NCBI RefSeq assembly: GCF_002112505.1
Contig: NZ_NEHW01000004.1
Location: 186,001 to 250,000, forward strand
Direction: 5' to 3'
Length of the DNA: 64,000 nucleotides
DNA from: Pseudomonas sp. R28(2017)
Lineage (GTDB): Bacteria; Pseudomonadota; Gammaproteobacteria; Pseudomonadales; Pseudomonadaceae
Shown here: positions 1 to 12,385 of the stretch, in pieces
Layout of the letters: the number at the start of each line of letters is the position of its first letter
How positions within the stretch are numbered: the stretch's first letter is position 1
Program-made: the position numbers and the translations under genes
Notes under the pieces: model-generated
Database searches by the model: none
What the model was told of the DNA's origin: nothing
The model's input: the letters and a program-made list of their open reading frames with translations, nothing else

Positions 1-529
1 CGCGCGCGCCTGCTGGTGATGGGTGGCAGCCTGGGTGCGGAACCATTGAACAAATTGTTGCCTAAGGCCCTGTCCGAAGTGCCGGCGAGCCTGCGCCCAG
101 AGGTGTTCCACCAGGCCGGCAAGCACCATGCGCCGGCCACTGCCGAGCGTTACCGCGAAGCGGGCGTCGAGGCCCAGGTCGAACCGTTCATCAAGGACAT
201 GGCCCATGCCTATGGCTGGGCCGATATCGTGGTCTGCCGGGCCGGTGCCCTGACCGTCAGCGAACTCGCGGCGGCCGGCCTGCCTTCGATGCTGGTGCCG
301 TTGCCCCACGCGATCGACGACCACCAGACCCACAATGCCCAATATCTGGCCCGGGAAGGCGCTGCCTTCCTCATGCCACAAGCGACAACTGGCGCAGCGC
401 AACTCGCTGAACGCCTGAACGAGGTGCTGATGCAACCCGAAAAACTCAACACCATGGCTGGCACCGCACGGCGCCTGGCCAAACCTGCTGCAACCAGCAC
501 CGTGGTCGATATCTGCCTGGAGGTGGCCC

Positions 530-537
<8 letters not shown>
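1..537 (+). CDS. murG: MurG, undecaprenyl-PP-MurNAc-pentapeptide GlcNAc transferase (3' part)
   Basis: Adds GlcNAc from UDP-GlcNAc to lipid I to make lipid II at the inner face of the cytoplasmic membrane. The window opens inside the gene in reading frame 1, so only about the last 178 residues are present, roughly the C-terminal half of a protein of about 360. They contain the MGGSLGA turn that opens the C-terminal Rossmann domain and the [11 protein letters not shown] segment that binds the nucleotide-sugar donor in this family. The stop codon lies 8 bases inside murC, as is common in the dcw cluster, so the two are probably translationally coupled. Partial only because of the window edge; nothing suggests a broken gene. 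Confidence 0.96.
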
Positions 538-2931
<2,394 letters not shown>

Positions 2932-2936
2932 CCATC

Positions 2937-3806
2937 ATGCAAGGCGCAATGATACGTCAGCAGCAACCCGTTACCGGCCGTAGCAAGCCGGTGCCGCGCG
3001 GTGCCAGCCGACTGGTGGCCGACGAGCCCGTATCGGCGCGCCTGCCGCGGCCAAGCCTGGGCGGCCTCAAGCGCCTGCTGTGGCCGATCGTGCTGGTGGC
3101 TGCAGGCTTCGGCGCCTATGAGGGCGCCATCCGCCTGATGCCCTATGCCGACCGGCCGATCACCAAGATCGACGTGCAGGGTGACCTCAGCTACATCAGC
3201 CAGCAGTCGGTGCAACAGCGCATAGCCCCGTATGTGGCGGCGAGCTTCTTCAGCGTCGACCTCACGGCGATGCGTGCCGAGCTCGAGCAGATGCCGTGGA
3301 TCGCCCACGCCGAAGTGCGCCGGGTGTGGCCGGATGAAGTGGTGATTCGCCTGGAAGAACAGCTGCCGGTGGCACGCTGGGGTGACGAGGCCCTGCTCAA
3401 CAACCAGGGCCAGGCGTTCACCCCGCGCGAACTGGCCAACTACGAGCACCTGCCGCAGCTGGCCGGGCCGCAGCGCGCTCAGCAGCAAGTCATGCAGCAG
3501 TATCAGGTATTGAGCCAGATGCTGCGCCCCCTGGGCTTTTCCATCGCTCGCCTGGAGCTGCGCGAGCGCGGCAGCTGGTTCCTGACCACCGGTGCGAGCA
3601 GCGCAGGGCCAGGTATCGAACTGCTGTTGGGGCGCGACCATCTGGTGGAGAAGATGCGCCGTTTCATTGCCATTTACGACAAGACACTCAAAGAGCAGAT
3701 CACCAATATCGCCCGCATTGATCTGCGTTACGCCAACGGACTTGCCGTTGGCTGGCGGGAACCGAACGCACCGACGACGGCCCAACCCGCCGTTGCGAAG
3801 AATTAG
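2937..3806 (+). CDS. ftsQ: FtsQ, cell division protein
   Basis: Bitopic inner-membrane divisome protein that links the early Z-ring components to FtsB/FtsL and the septal synthase. The 289 residues comprise a basic cytoplasmic tail of about 40, one membrane span (about residues 42-60, [15 protein letters not shown]), a POTRA domain starting at [10 protein letters not shown], and the FtsQ beta domain. This is the usual Pseudomonas length. The next in-frame Met is four codons later (MIRQQQ) and cannot be excluded as the true start. It lies five bases after ddlB and 14 bases before ftsA. Confidence 0.95.
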   Translation: MQGAMIRQQQPVTGRSKPVPRGASRLVADEPVSARLPRPSLGGLKRLLWPIVLVAAGFGAYEGAIRLMPYADRPITKIDVQGDLSYISQQSVQQRIAPYVAASFFSVDLTAMRAELEQMPWIAHAEVRRVWPDEVVIRLEEQLPVARWGDEALLNNQGQAFTPRELANYEHLPQLAGPQRAQQQVMQQYQVLSQMLRPLGFSIARLELRERGSWFLTTGASSAGPGIELLLGRDHLVEKMRRFIAIYDKTLKEQITNIARIDLRYANGLAVGWREPNAPTTAQPAVAKN

Positions 3807-3820
3807 AGAGAGGCAGGACC

Positions 3821-5083
3821 ATGGCAAACGCGCATAGCGGCAAAATGATCGTCGGGCTGGACATCGGCACCTCCAAGGTGGTGGCGCTGGTGGGTGAAGT
3901 GGGCGAAGACGGCACCCTCGAGATCGTGGGTATCGGCACCCATCCGTCCCGCGGCCTGAAGAAAGGCGTAGTGGTGAACATCGAGTCGACCGTGCAGTCG
4001 ATCCAGCGCGCGGTGGAAGAAGCCCAGCTGATGGCCGGCTGCCGCATCCACTCGGCGTTCGTCGGCGTGGCCGGCAATCACATCCGCAGCCTGAACTCCC
4101 ACGGCATCGTCGCCATCCGCGACCGCGAGGTCAGCGTGGCCGACCTCGAGCGCGTGCTCGACGCTGCCCAGGCCGTGGCCATCCCGGCTGACCAGCGCGT
4201 GCTGCACACCCTGCCGCAGGACTATGTGATCGACAACCAGGAAGGCGTGCGCGAGCCGCTGGGCATGTCCGGCGTGCGTCTGGAAGCCAAGGTCCACGTG
4301 GTCACCTGCGCGGTCAACGCGGCGCAGAACATCGAGAAGTGCGTACGCCGCTGCGGCCTGGAAATCGACGACATCATCCTCGAGCAGCTGGCCTCGGCCT
4401 ACTCGGTGCTGACCGATGACGAGAAAGAGCTGGGCGTGTGCCTGGTGGACATTGGTGGTGGTACCACCGACATCGCCATCTTCACCGAGGGCGCGATCCG
4501 CCACACCGCGGTGATCCCGATTGCCGGTGACCAGGTCACCAACGACATCGCCATGGCCCTGCGTACGCCGACCCAGTACGCCGAAGAAATCAAGATCCGC
4601 TACGCCTGCGCCCTGGCCAAACTGGCCGGCGCCGGCGAGACCATCAAAGTGCCGAGCGTGGGCGACCGCCCACCGCGCGAGCTGTCGCGCCAGGCCCTGG
4701 CCGAGGTGGTGGAGCCTCGTTACGACGAGCTCTTCACCCTGATCCAGGCCGAGCTGCGCCGCAGCGGCTACGAGGACCTGGTGCCGGCCGGCATCGTCCT
4801 CACCGGCGGCACCGCGAAGATGGAAGGCGCCGTTGAACTGGCCGAGGAAATCTTCCACATGCCGGTACGCCTGGGCGTGCCGCACAGCGTTCGGGGGCTG
4901 AGCGACGTGGTGCGCAACCCGATCTATTCCACCGGCGTGGGCTTGCTCACCTACGGCCTGCTCAAGCAGTCCGAGGACATGGTCCTGACCGGTAACAGCA
5001 ACAGCAGCAACAACAGCTATGGCGATGAACCGAAGGCTCCAGTGCTTGAACGCTTCAAGCGCTGGGTCCAGGGCAACTTCTAA
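3821..5083 (+). CDS. ftsA: FtsA, actin-like cell division protein
   Basis: Actin-family ATPase that tethers FtsZ to the membrane and recruits later division proteins. The 420-residue protein has the phosphate-1 motif GLDIGTSKVVALVGE, phosphate-2 LVDIGGGTTDIAIF, the adenosine motif GIVLTGGTAKMEGA, and a C-terminal amphipathic membrane-targeting helix (ERFKRWVQGNF). A linker of about 15 residues rich in Asn and Ser separates the core from the helix. A GAGAGAGGCAG purine tract precedes the ATG. ftsZ follows after 55 bases. Confidence 0.97.
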   Translation: MANAHSGKMIVGLDIGTSKVVALVGEVGEDGTLEIVGIGTHPSRGLKKGVVVNIESTVQSIQRAVEEAQLMAGCRIHSAFVGVAGNHIRSLNSHGIVAIRDREVSVADLERVLDAAQAVAIPADQRVLHTLPQDYVIDNQEGVREPLGMSGVRLEAKVHVVTCAVNAAQNIEKCVRRCGLEIDDIILEQLASAYSVLTDDEKELGVCLVDIGGGTTDIAIFTEGAIRHTAVIPIAGDQVTNDIAMALRTPTQYAEEIKIRYACALAKLAGAGETIKVPSVGDRPPRELSRQALAEVVEPRYDELFTLIQAELRRSGYEDLVPAGIVLTGGTAKMEGAVELAEEIFHMPVRLGVPHSVRGLSDVVRNPIYSTGVGLLTYGLLKQSEDMVLTGNSNSSNNSYGDEPKAPVLERFKRWVQGNF

Positions 5084-5138
5084 GTTTCAAAGCAGTAGTG
5101 GTAGGCGCGACAACTAGAGAACTGTAAGGAGAGGGAAA

Positions 5139-6335
5139 ATGTTCGAGCTCGTAGACAACGTCCCGCAAAGTCCGGTCATCAAGGTGATCGGCGTCGGCGG
5201 TGGCGGCGGCAACGCCGTCAACCACATGGTGAAGAGCAGCATCGAAGGCGTCGAGTTCATCTGCGCCAACACCGATGCCCAGGCGCTGAAAAACATCGGC
5301 GCACGCACCATCCTGCAACTGGGTACCGGCGTGACCAAGGGTCTGGGTGCCGGTGCCAATCCGGAAGTCGGCCGTCAGGCCGCGCTGGAAGACCGTGAGC
5401 GCATCGCCGAGGTGCTGCAGGGCACCAACATGGTGTTCATCACCACCGGCATGGGCGGCGGTACCGGTACCGGCGCGGCGCCGATCATCGCCGAAGTGGC
5501 CAAGGAAATGGGCATCCTCACCGTTGCAGTGGTGACCCGTCCGTTCCCGTTCGAGGGCCGCAAGCGCATGCAGATCGCCGACGAAGGCATCCGCATGCTG
5601 GCTGAGAGCGTCGACTCGCTCATCACCATCCCCAACGAGAAGCTGCTGACCATCCTGGGCAAGGATGCCAGCCTGCTGTCCGCCTTTGCCAAGGCCGACG
5701 ATGTCCTGGCCGGTGCCGTTCGCGGTATCTCCGACATCATCAAGCGCCCGGGCATGATCAACGTCGACTTCGCCGACGTGCGCACCGTCATGGGTGAAAT
5801 GGGCATGGCGATGATGGGTACCGGCTGCGCCAGCGGCCCGAACCGCGCTCGCGAAGCCACCGAAGCGGCGATCCGCAACCCGCTGCTCGAAGACGTCAAC
5901 CTGCAGGGCGCCCGCGGCATTCTGGTGAACATCACCGCAGGTCCGGACCTGTCGCTGGGTGAATACTCCGACGTGGGTAGCATCATCGAAGCCTTCGCCT
6001 CCGACCACGCCATGGTCAAGGTGGGCACCGTGATCGACCCTGACATGCGCGACGAACTGCACGTGACCGTGGTTGCCACGGGTCTGGGCGCGCGCATCGA
6101 AAAACCGGTGAAGGTGGTCGACAACACCCTGCAGACCGCTCAGCAGGCCTACGAGGCTTCCAACCCGGCGCCCGTTCGCCAGGAGCAGCCAGCCGTCAAC
6201 TACCGTGACCTGGAGCGCCCGACCGTGATGCGCAACCAGGCCCACGCAGGTGCCGCTGCGGCAGCTAAACTCAACCCTCAGGATGACCTGGACTACCTCG
6301 ATATCCCAGCCTTCCTGCGTCGTCAGGCCGATTGA
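5139..6335 (+). CDS. ftsZ: FtsZ, tubulin-like GTPase
   Basis: Forms the cytokinetic Z-ring at midcell. The 398 residues start with the N-terminal tail and the GVGGGGGNAVNHM nucleotide loop, carry the tubulin signature GGGTGTGAAP, the T7-loop region with NVDFADVRTVM, then a flexible linker and the conserved C-terminal peptide DYLDIPAFLRRQAD that binds FtsA and ZipA. A strong ribosome site (AAGGAGAGGG) lies before the ATG. The 114-base gap to lpxC is long enough to carry a separate lpxC promoter. Confidence 0.98.
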   Translation: MFELVDNVPQSPVIKVIGVGGGGGNAVNHMVKSSIEGVEFICANTDAQALKNIGARTILQLGTGVTKGLGAGANPEVGRQAALEDRERIAEVLQGTNMVFITTGMGGGTGTGAAPIIAEVAKEMGILTVAVVTRPFPFEGRKRMQIADEGIRMLAESVDSLITIPNEKLLTILGKDASLLSAFAKADDVLAGAVRGISDIIKRPGMINVDFADVRTVMGEMGMAMMGTGCASGPNRAREATEAAIRNPLLEDVNLQGARGILVNITAGPDLSLGEYSDVGSIIEAFASDHAMVKVGTVIDPDMRDELHVTVVATGLGARIEKPVKVVDNTLQTAQQAYEASNPAPVRQEQPAVNYRDLERPTVMRNQAHAGAAAAAKLNPQDDLDYLDIPAFLRRQAD

Positions 6336-6373
6336 TGGAATTTATCAGGGGTATAAGGGTGATTGGTGTTCAG

Positions 6374-6407
6374 CAAAGGCCGGGTCTGTTATCATCCCCA
6401 GCCTTTG
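6374..6407 (+). other. Inverted repeat in the ftsZ-lpxC gap
   Basis: CAAAGGC at 6374-6380 pairs perfectly with GCCTTTG at 6401-6407, and an inner GGG (6382-6384) can pair with CCC (6397-6399). It sits about 43 bases before the lpxC ATG. There is no T-run directly after it, so it does not look like an ordinary terminator. It may be a leader structure of lpxC or a protein-binding site; function unknown. Confidence 0.35.
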
Positions 6408-6449
6408 TTGATACCTGTTCGCATTATTTGCGCTGAAGCGGCCAATGCC

Positions 6450-7361
6450 ATGATTAGACAACGCACCCTGAAGAATACCATCCGTGCCACGGGCGTCGGC
6501 CTGCACTCCGGGGAGAAGGTCTACCTGACCCTCAAGCCTGCGCCTGTCGACACCGGCATCGTCTTCCGTCGCGCCGACCTTGACCCTGTGGTCGAGATCC
6601 CGGCGCGTGCGGCCAATGTCGGTGAGACCACCATGTCCACCACGCTGGTCAACGGTGACGTCAAGGTCGATACGGTCGAGCACCTGCTCTCCGCCATGGC
6701 GGGCCTGGGCATCGATAACGCCTACGTCGAGCTCTCCGCCTCGGAAGTGCCGATCATGGATGGCAGCGCCGGTCCCTTCGTATTCCTGATTCAGTCTGCC
6801 GGCCTGGAAGAACAGGACGCAGCCAAGAAGTTCATCCGCATCCTGCGCGAAGTGACAGTGGTGGAGGGCGACAAGAGCGCCACCTTCCTGCCATTCGACG
6901 GGTTCAAGGTGAGCTTCGAGATCGACTTCGATCACCCGGTCCTCAAGGGCCAGACCCAGAGTGCGGTCGTCGACTTCTCCAGCACCTCGTTCGTGAAGGA
7001 AGTCAGCCGCGCCCGTACCTTCGGTTTCATGCGTGACATCGAGTACCTGCGCAAGCACAACCTTGCGCTGGGTGGCAGTGTCGAGAACGCCATCGTGGTC
7101 GACGAGACTGGTGTGCTCAACGAAGACGGCCTTCGTTCCGATGACGAATTCGTCAAGCACAAGATCCTCGACGCCATTGGCGACCTTTACCTGCTGGGCA
7201 ACAGCCTGATCGGCGAGTTCAAGGGCTACAAGTCCGGCCACGCGCTGAACAACCAGCTGCTGCGCAAGCTCATTGCGGAAACCGATGCCTGGGAAGTGGT
7301 CACTTTCGAAGATGCCAGCACGGCACCGATCTCGTACATGCGCCCTGTTGCGGCCGTGTAA
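6450..7361 (+). CDS. lpxC: LpxC, UDP-3-O-acyl-N-acetylglucosamine deacetylase
   Basis: Zinc amidase for the committed step of lipid A synthesis, in the cytoplasm. Starting at the ATG of [10 protein letters not shown] gives 303 residues, the normal family length; an upstream in-frame ATG at 6363 would add 29 residues that do not resemble the family. Zinc ligands are visible as His78 in [10 protein letters not shown] and the His and Asp in [15 protein letters not shown], and [18 protein letters not shown] is the conserved central block. It closes the dcw cluster and is followed by a strong terminator. Confidence 0.97.
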   Translation: MIRQRTLKNTIRATGVGLHSGEKVYLTLKPAPVDTGIVFRRADLDPVVEIPARAANVGETTMSTTLVNGDVKVDTVEHLLSAMAGLGIDNAYVELSASEVPIMDGSAGPFVFLIQSAGLEEQDAAKKFIRILREVTVVEGDKSATFLPFDGFKVSFEIDFDHPVLKGQTQSAVVDFSSTSFVKEVSRARTFGFMRDIEYLRKHNLALGGSVENAIVVDETGVLNEDGLRSDDEFVKHKILDAIGDLYLLGNSLIGEFKGYKSGHALNNQLLRKLIAETDAWEVVTFEDASTAPISYMRPVAAV

Positions 7362-7385
7362 GTTCGAACACTCTCTAGTTCATTG

Positions 7386-7410
7386 AGGCCACCTTCGGGT
7401 GGCCTTTTTT
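7386..7410 (+). terminator. Rho-independent terminator after lpxC
   Basis: GGCCACC-TTCG-GGTGGCC stem with a UUCG tetraloop, followed by six T. It closes the murG-lpxC transcript and overlaps the 3' end of the convergent dciA-like gene by a few bases upstream of its stop, so the opposing genes may share it in part. Confidence 0.9.
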
Positions 7411-7413
7411 ATT

Positions 7414-7875
7414 TCAGCGCTTTTCTTTGTGCTTGGCGTGGCTGGCCAGTCGCTCCAGGGCAGCACGCAGCTTGGGATCGGCGATGCCTTCAGCGGAGTC
7501 GCGGATACTCTCGGCGGCATTGTCCGACAGCTCGGTCGTGTTACTGCCGCGCTTGGCCGGCACCAGCGGTGGCTGCACCTTGTAGAGGATGCGCTGCAGG
7601 TTGCCGAAGGCTTCCAGCGCCTGCAGCTGCCGCTGCAGGCGCTTTTGCTGGTAGCGCAGGCGGGTAGCCCAGTGGCCGTCGGTAACCACCAGCAGCAGGG
7701 TGCCATCGCGCCACGAAGCCACATGGCAATGCTCGCGGGCAGCCGGTTGCAGCTGGCTTTCCAGCAGGCGCTGCAGGTGCTCCAGGCGTTCGGCCTGGTT
7801 CAGCAGCAGGCGCAGCGGGCGGTTCTGGCGCAGCAGGGCGGCGGGCGGCTGGGCGGGGGAGGGTTTGAAGGCCAT
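7414..7875 (-). CDS. dciA: DUF721 (DciA-like) protein
   Basis: A small basic protein of 153 residues from the Met of MAFKPSPAQ (an ATG four codons upstream at 7887 is also possible; neither has a clear ribosome site). The N-terminal part resembles the DUF721 domain of DciA, the helicase operator that loads DnaB in bacteria lacking DnaC/DnaI; the region around ERLEHLQRLLES and TDGHWATRLRYQQKRL fits that fold. The C-terminal half is a low-complexity polar tail. It is convergent with lpxC and divergent from secA, the place where pseudomonads keep this gene. The DciA role is inferred from family and position. Confidence 0.75.
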   Translation of the reverse strand: MAFKPSPAQPPAALLRQNRPLRLLLNQAERLEHLQRLLESQLQPAAREHCHVASWRDGTLLLVVTDGHWATRLRYQQKRLQRQLQALEAFGNLQRILYKVQPPLVPAKRGSNTTELSDNAAESIRDSAEGIADPKLRAALERLASHAKHKEKR

Positions 7876-8191
7876 GGCGATATGCATGAGGTGGCAACCA
7901 AGATGGGCAGTCTAACACCTCTGTTGCTCGTGCTGCCCGCGAAGAGGCCGGTACAGGCGATACAAGATACGAGCCATTCTCGATACCTTTCATCCTCCTC
8001 TGGGTTGAACTCAGGGAAAATGCCCCTATCTTAGAAAAGCCCCCGCCTAAGCGCTGTGCCAGCATCGTGGCAATCGACCACTTTCCTCACCATCGTTTCC
8101 GGGTAGAATGCTCGTTCGCATGCGGCCTCAGGGCTGCACGGGCGACTCATGGGGCCGCCCTCCATCCCTACGTGTGGAAGATCCTGCCGAT
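7876..8191. other. Intergenic region between dciA and secA
   Basis: About 316 bases without a supported gene. It holds a solitary half REP element near 7932-7958 and, close to secA, a TAGAAT hexamer at 8104-8109 that could be a sigma70 -10 box with only a weak -35. An in-frame ATG at 8108 upstream of secA exists but the 28 extra residues do not look like SecA. In P. aeruginosa a peptidase M23 gene lies between the two genes, as I remember; none is present here. Confidence 0.6.
7932..7958. repeat. Solitary partial REP element
   Basis: The string GCCCGCGAAGAGGCCGGTACAGGC matches the outer end of the right arm of the REP pairs near 20.7 kb and 36.6 kb, but the CTGTGGGAGCGGGC half is missing and there is no partner arm. 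It is a decayed or truncated copy. Confidence 0.6.
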
Positions 8192-10927
8192 ATGTTTGCG
8201 CCTTTGTTAAAGAAACTTTTTGGAAGCAAGAACGAGCGTGAAGTCAAACGCATGCTCAAGACGGTATCTATCGTCAATGCCTTCGAAGAGAAGATGGTGG
8301 CCCTCTCCGATGAGCAACTGCGGGCCAAGACCGCAGAGTTCAAGGAGCGCCTGGCCAAAGGCGAGACCCTGGACCAGCTGTTGCCCGAAGCCTTCGCCGT
8401 GGCCCGTGAGGCCGGCAAGCGCGTCATGGGCATGCGCCACTTCGACGTGCAGCTGATCGGCGGCATGACCCTGCACGAGGGCATGATCGCAGAAATGCGT
8501 ACCGGTGAAGGCAAGACCTTGGTCGGTACCCTGGCCGTTTACCTCAACGCCCTGTCCGGCAAGGGTGTACACGTGGTCACGGTGAACGACTACCTGGCCC
8601 GTCGTGACGCCAACTGGATGCGCCCGCTGTACGAATTCCTCGGCCTGTCCGTGGGCATCGTCTCGGCCTTCCAGCCGCCTGAAGAAAAGCGCGCCGCCTA
8701 CGCCGCCGACATCACCTACGGCACCAACAACGAATTCGGTTTCGATTACCTGCGCGACAACATGGCGTTCAGCCAGGAAGAGAAGTTCCAGCGTGAACTG
8801 AACTTCGCCGTGATCGACGAAGTCGACTCGATCCTCATCGACGAAGCGCGCACCCCGCTGATCATCTCCGGCCAGGCCGAAGACAGCTCCAAGCTGTACA
8901 TCGAGATCAACCGCCTGATCCCGCGCCTGACCCAGCACATCGAAGAAGTCGAAGGCCAGGTCACCCAGGAAGGCCACTTCACCATCGACGAGAAGAGCCG
9001 CCAGGTCGAGCTCAACGAAGGCGGTCACCAGTACATCGAAGAAATGCTCACCCAGGCTGGCCTGCTGGCCGAAGGCGAGAGCCTGTACTCGGCGCACAAC
9101 CTGGGCCTGCTGACCCACGTCTACGCCGGCCTGCGTGCGCACAAGCTGTTCCACCGCAACGTCGAGTACATCGTCCAGGACGGCCAGGTCCTGCTGATTG
9201 ACGAGCACACCGGCCGTACCATGCCCGGCCGTCGCCTGTCCGAAGGCCTGCACCAGGCCATCGAGGCGAAAGAAAACCTGAACATCCAGGCCGAAAGCCA
9301 GACCCTGGCTTCGACCACCTTCCAGAACTACTTCCGCCTGTACAGCAAGCTGTCCGGCATGACCGGTACCGCTGACACCGAGGCGTTCGAGTTCGCCCAG
9401 ATCTACGCCCTCAACGTGATGGTCATTCCGCCGAACAAGCCGCTCGCGCGTAAGGACTTCAACGACCTGGTGTACCTGACCGCCGACGAGAAATACGCCG
9501 CGATCATCGCCGACATCAAAGAGAGCATGACCCAGGGCCGCCCGATCCTGGTGGGTACCGCCACCATCGAAACCTCGGAGCACATGTCGAACCTGCTGAA
9601 GAAGGAAGGTATCGACCACAAGGTACTGAACGCCAAGTACCACGAGAAGGAAGCCGAGATCATCGCGCAAGCCGGTGCTCCGGGTGCGCTGACCATTGCC
9701 ACCAACATGGCGGGCCGTGGTACCGACATCCTGCTGGGCGGTAACTGGGAAGCCGAAGTGGCCGCCCTGGAAAACCCGACGCCCGAGCAGATCGCCCAGA
9801 TCAAGGCCGATTGGCAGAAGCGTCACCAGCAGGTGATTCAAGCCGGCGGCCTGCACGTGATCGCCTCCGAGCGCCACGAATCGCGCCGTATCGACAACCA
9901 GCTGCGTGGCCGTTCCGGCCGTCAGGGCGACCCGGGTTCGAGCCGCTTCTACCTGTCGCTGGAAGACAGCCTGATGCGCATCTTCGCCTCTGACCGGGTG
10001 AAGAACTTCATGAAGGCACTGGGCATGCAGTCCGGCGAGGCCATCGAGCACCGCATGGTCACCAACGCCATCGAGAAAGCCCAGCGCAAGGTCGAAGGCC
10101 GCAACTTCGACATCCGCAAACAGCTGCTCGAATACGATGACGTGGCCAACGAACAGCGCAAGGTGATCTACCACATGCGCAACAGCCTGCTGGCGGCCGA
10201 GAACATTGGCGACACCATCGCCGAGTTCCGTCAGGAGGTGCTGGACGCCACCATCAGCCAGCACATTCCGCCACAGTCTCTGCCAGAGCAGTGGGACGTG
10301 GCCGGCCTCGAAGCATCGCTGGCCAGCGACTTCGCCATGAAGCTGCCGATCCAGCAGTGGCTGGACGAGGACGATCACCTCTACGAGGAGACCCTGCGCG
10401 AGAAGCTGCTGAACGAGATCACCACCGCCTACACCGAGAAGGAAGACCAGGCCGGTATCGAGGCCCTGCGTACCTTCGAGAAGCAGATCCTGCTGCGCGT
10501 GCTGGATGACCTGTGGAAAGACCACCTGTCGACCATGGACCACCTGCGTCACGGTATCCACCTGCGTGGTTATGCGCAGAAGAACCCGAAGCAGGAGTAC
10601 AAGCGCGAGTCGTTCTCGCTGTTCCAGGAACTGCTCGAATCGATCAAGCGCGACACCATCCGCGTGCTGTCGCACGTTCAGGTGCGCCGCGAAGACCCGG
10701 CCGAAGAAGAAGCCCGCCTGCGCCGCGAAGCCGAGGAACTGGCCAGCCGCATGCAGTTCCAGCATGCCGCCGCGCCGGGCCTTGAAAGCGAGCAGCTGAG
10801 CGAGGAGGGCGCCGAAGTGGCCGTGGCCGCTGCCCCGGTGCGCAACGACCTGAAGCTGGGCCGCAACGAGCCGTGCTGGTGTGGTTCGGGCAAGAAATTC
10901 AAGCATTGCCATGGTCAGATCGAGTGA
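8192..10927 (+). CDS. secA: SecA, preprotein translocase ATPase
   Basis: Motor ATPase that drives unfolded preproteins through SecYEG. The start at [17 protein letters not shown] gives 911 residues, the normal Pseudomonas size; the longer upstream frame lacks SecA-like sequence. Visible are Walker A MRTGEGKT, Walker [14 protein letters not shown], the helicase motif [24 protein letters not shown] in nucleotide-binding domain 2, and the C-terminal zinc knuckle [14 protein letters not shown] that binds SecB and phospholipid. A GGGGGCC terminator follows. It appears to be monocistronic. Confidence 0.98.
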   Translation: MFAPLLKKLFGSKNEREVKRMLKTVSIVNAFEEKMVALSDEQLRAKTAEFKERLAKGETLDQLLPEAFAVAREAGKRVMGMRHFDVQLIGGMTLHEGMIAEMRTGEGKTLVGTLAVYLNALSGKGVHVVTVNDYLARRDANWMRPLYEFLGLSVGIVSAFQPPEEKRAAYAADITYGTNNEFGFDYLRDNMAFSQEEKFQRELNFAVIDEVDSILIDEARTPLIISGQAEDSSKLYIEINRLIPRLTQHIEEVEGQVTQEGHFTIDEKSRQVELNEGGHQYIEEMLTQAGLLAEGESLYSAHNLGLLTHVYAGLRAHKLFHRNVEYIVQDGQVLLIDEHTGRTMPGRRLSEGLHQAIEAKENLNIQAESQTLASTTFQNYFRLYSKLSGMTGTADTEAFEFAQIYALNVMVIPPNKPLARKDFNDLVYLTADEKYAAIIADIKESMTQGRPILVGTATIETSEHMSNLLKKEGIDHKVLNAKYHEKEAEIIAQAGAPGALTIATNMAGRGTDILLGGNWEAEVAALENPTPEQIAQIKADWQKRHQQVIQAGGLHVIASERHESRRIDNQLRGRSGRQGDPGSSRFYLSLEDSLMRIFASDRVKNFMKALGMQSGEAIEHRMVTNAIEKAQRKVEGRNFDIRKQLLEYDDVANEQRKVIYHMRNSLLAAENIGDTIAEFRQEVLDATISQHIPPQSLPEQWDVAGLEASLASDFAMKLPIQQWLDEDDHLYEETLREKLLNEITTAYTEKEDQAGIEALRTFEKQILLRVLDDLWKDHLSTMDHLRHGIHLRGYAQKNPKQEYKRESFSLFQELLESIKRDTIRVLSHVQVRREDPAEEEARLRREAEELASRMQFQHAAAPGLESEQLSEEGAEVAVAAAPVRNDLKLGRNEPCWCGSGKKFKHCHGQIE

Positions 10928-10958
10928 CCTGAGCTGATTGTTGTATCGTGACAACCCT

Positions 10959-10984
10959 GGGGGCCGCATTGCGGCCCCCTTTTT
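10959..10984 (+). terminator. Rho-independent terminator after secA
   Basis: GGGGGCCGC-ATT-GCGGCCCCC perfect 9-bp stem followed by five T. It separates secA from argJ. Confidence 0.92.
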
Positions 10985-11014
10985 CCATATTCACCGTTTT
11001 CTAGGAGCGCTCTA

Positions 11015-12232
11015 ATGGCTGTTGGTCTTGGTCCTTTGCCCACCCTGCACCCGGTTCCGGGTTTTGAACTCGGCATCGCTTCTGCTGGCATCAAGCGCCC
11101 CGGGCGCAAGGATGTGGTGGTCATGCGCTGTGCCGAAGGCTCCAGCGTGGCTGGCGTGTTCACCCTCAACGCCTTCTGTGCCGCTCCGGTGATCCTGTCC
11201 AAGCAACGCGTGCAGGGTACCGTGCGCTACCTGCTGACCAACACCGGCAATGCCAACGCCGGTACCGGCGCGCCAGGCCTGGCCGCTGCCGAACGTACCT
11301 GCGCCAAGCTGGCCGAGCTGACCGGCGTGCCGGCCGAATCCGTGCTGCCGTTCTCCACCGGTGTGATCGGTGAGCCACTGCCGGTCGAGAAGATCGAAGG
11401 CGCGCTGCAGGCCGCCCTGGACAACCTGTCGGAAAACCACTGGGCTGAAGCCGCCACCGGCATCATGACCACCGACACCCTGCCAAAAGGTGCCAGCCGC
11501 CAGTTCCAGCACGATGGCGTGACCGTCACCGTGACCGGTATCAGCAAAGGCGCCGGCATGATTCGCCCGAACATGGCCACCATGCTCGGCTACATCGCCA
11601 CCGACGCCAAGGTCGCCCCGGCGGTGCTCAAGGACCTGATGCTCGACGGCGCCAACAAGTCGTTCAACCGCATCACCATCGACGGTGACACCTCGACCAA
11701 CGACTGCTGCATGCTGATCGCCACCGGCAAGGCCAACCTGCCGGAAGTGACCGAAGCCAGCGGCGCGCTGTTCGAAGCGCTGAAGAAGGCGGTGTTCGAA
11801 GTGTGCATGGACGTGGCCCAGGCCATCGTCCGTGATGGCGAAGGCGCCACCAAGTTCGTCACCGTGCAGGTCAACGGTGGTGGCAACCACCAGGAGTGCC
11901 TGGATGTCGGTTACGCCGTGGCCCACTCGCCACTGATCAAGACCGCACTGTTCGCCTCCGACCCGAACTGGGGCCGGATTCTGGCTGCCGTGGGCCGTGC
12001 TGGTGTGCCGGAGCTGGATGTCAGCCTGATCGACGTGTACCTCGACAACGTGTGCATCGCCAGCCAGGGCGGCCGCAGCCCGAGCTACACCGAAGCGCAG
12101 GGTTCGGCAGTGATGGCCCAGGAAGAGATCACCATCCGTATCGAGCTTGGCCGTGGCCAGTGCAGCGAAACCATCTGGACCACCGACCTGTCCCACGAGT
12201 ACGTGAAGATCAACGCCGAATATCGCACCTGA
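11015..12232 (+). CDS. argJ: ArgJ, glutamate N-acetyltransferase / amino-acid acetyltransferase
   Basis: Ornithine acetyltransferase of the recycling arginine pathway: it moves the acetyl group from N-acetylornithine to glutamate and in bifunctional forms also uses acetyl-CoA. The 405-residue precursor has the self-cleavage site in [10 protein letters not shown] (cleavage before the Thr, which becomes the nucleophile of the beta chain), preceded by [12 protein letters not shown], and the C-terminal FASDPNWGR motif. AGGAG lies eight bases before the ATG. Whether this enzyme is mono- or bifunctional cannot be told from sequence alone. Confidence 0.95.
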   Translation: MAVGLGPLPTLHPVPGFELGIASAGIKRPGRKDVVVMRCAEGSSVAGVFTLNAFCAAPVILSKQRVQGTVRYLLTNTGNANAGTGAPGLAAAERTCAKLAELTGVPAESVLPFSTGVIGEPLPVEKIEGALQAALDNLSENHWAEAATGIMTTDTLPKGASRQFQHDGVTVTVTGISKGAGMIRPNMATMLGYIATDAKVAPAVLKDLMLDGANKSFNRITIDGDTSTNDCCMLIATGKANLPEVTEASGALFEALKKAVFEVCMDVAQAIVRDGEGATKFVTVQVNGGGNHQECLDVGYAVAHSPLIKTALFASDPNWGRILAAVGRAGVPELDVSLIDVYLDNVCIASQGGRSPSYTEAQGSAVMAQEEITIRIELGRGQCSETIWTTDLSHEYVKINAEYRT

Positions 12233-12240
12233 TGTTAATG

Positions 12241-12356
12241 CGGCCGCTTTGCGGCCCTTCGCGGGCTTGCCCGCTCCCACAGGTACTGCACAATATTCAG
12301 GCCTTGTGCTGTACCTGTGGGAGCGGGCAAGCCCGCGAAGGGCTGCAAAGCAGCCC
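12241..12356. repeat. REP inverted pair A
   Basis: Two P. putida-type REP units in opposite orientation: CGCGGGCTTGCCCGCTCCCACAG at about 12260-12282 and its mirror at about 12315-12337, with a spacer of about 32 bases. Small flanking hairpins are present (GGCCGC-TTT-GCGGCC at 12242-12256 on the left; GGGCTGCAAAGCAGCCC on the right). It lies between argJ and the downstream co-oriented transferase gene and may attenuate transcription. Confidence 0.88.
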
Positions 12357-12385
12357 CAAAATCCCCAAATCCATGGAGCCGAACC

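Noticed and set aside
8207..10969. Long open frame antisense to secA (about 920 codons)
   Set aside because: GC-rich third positions of secA remove stop codons on the other strand. Its translation is Val/Gly/His/Gln-rich without any domain, and secA is certain.
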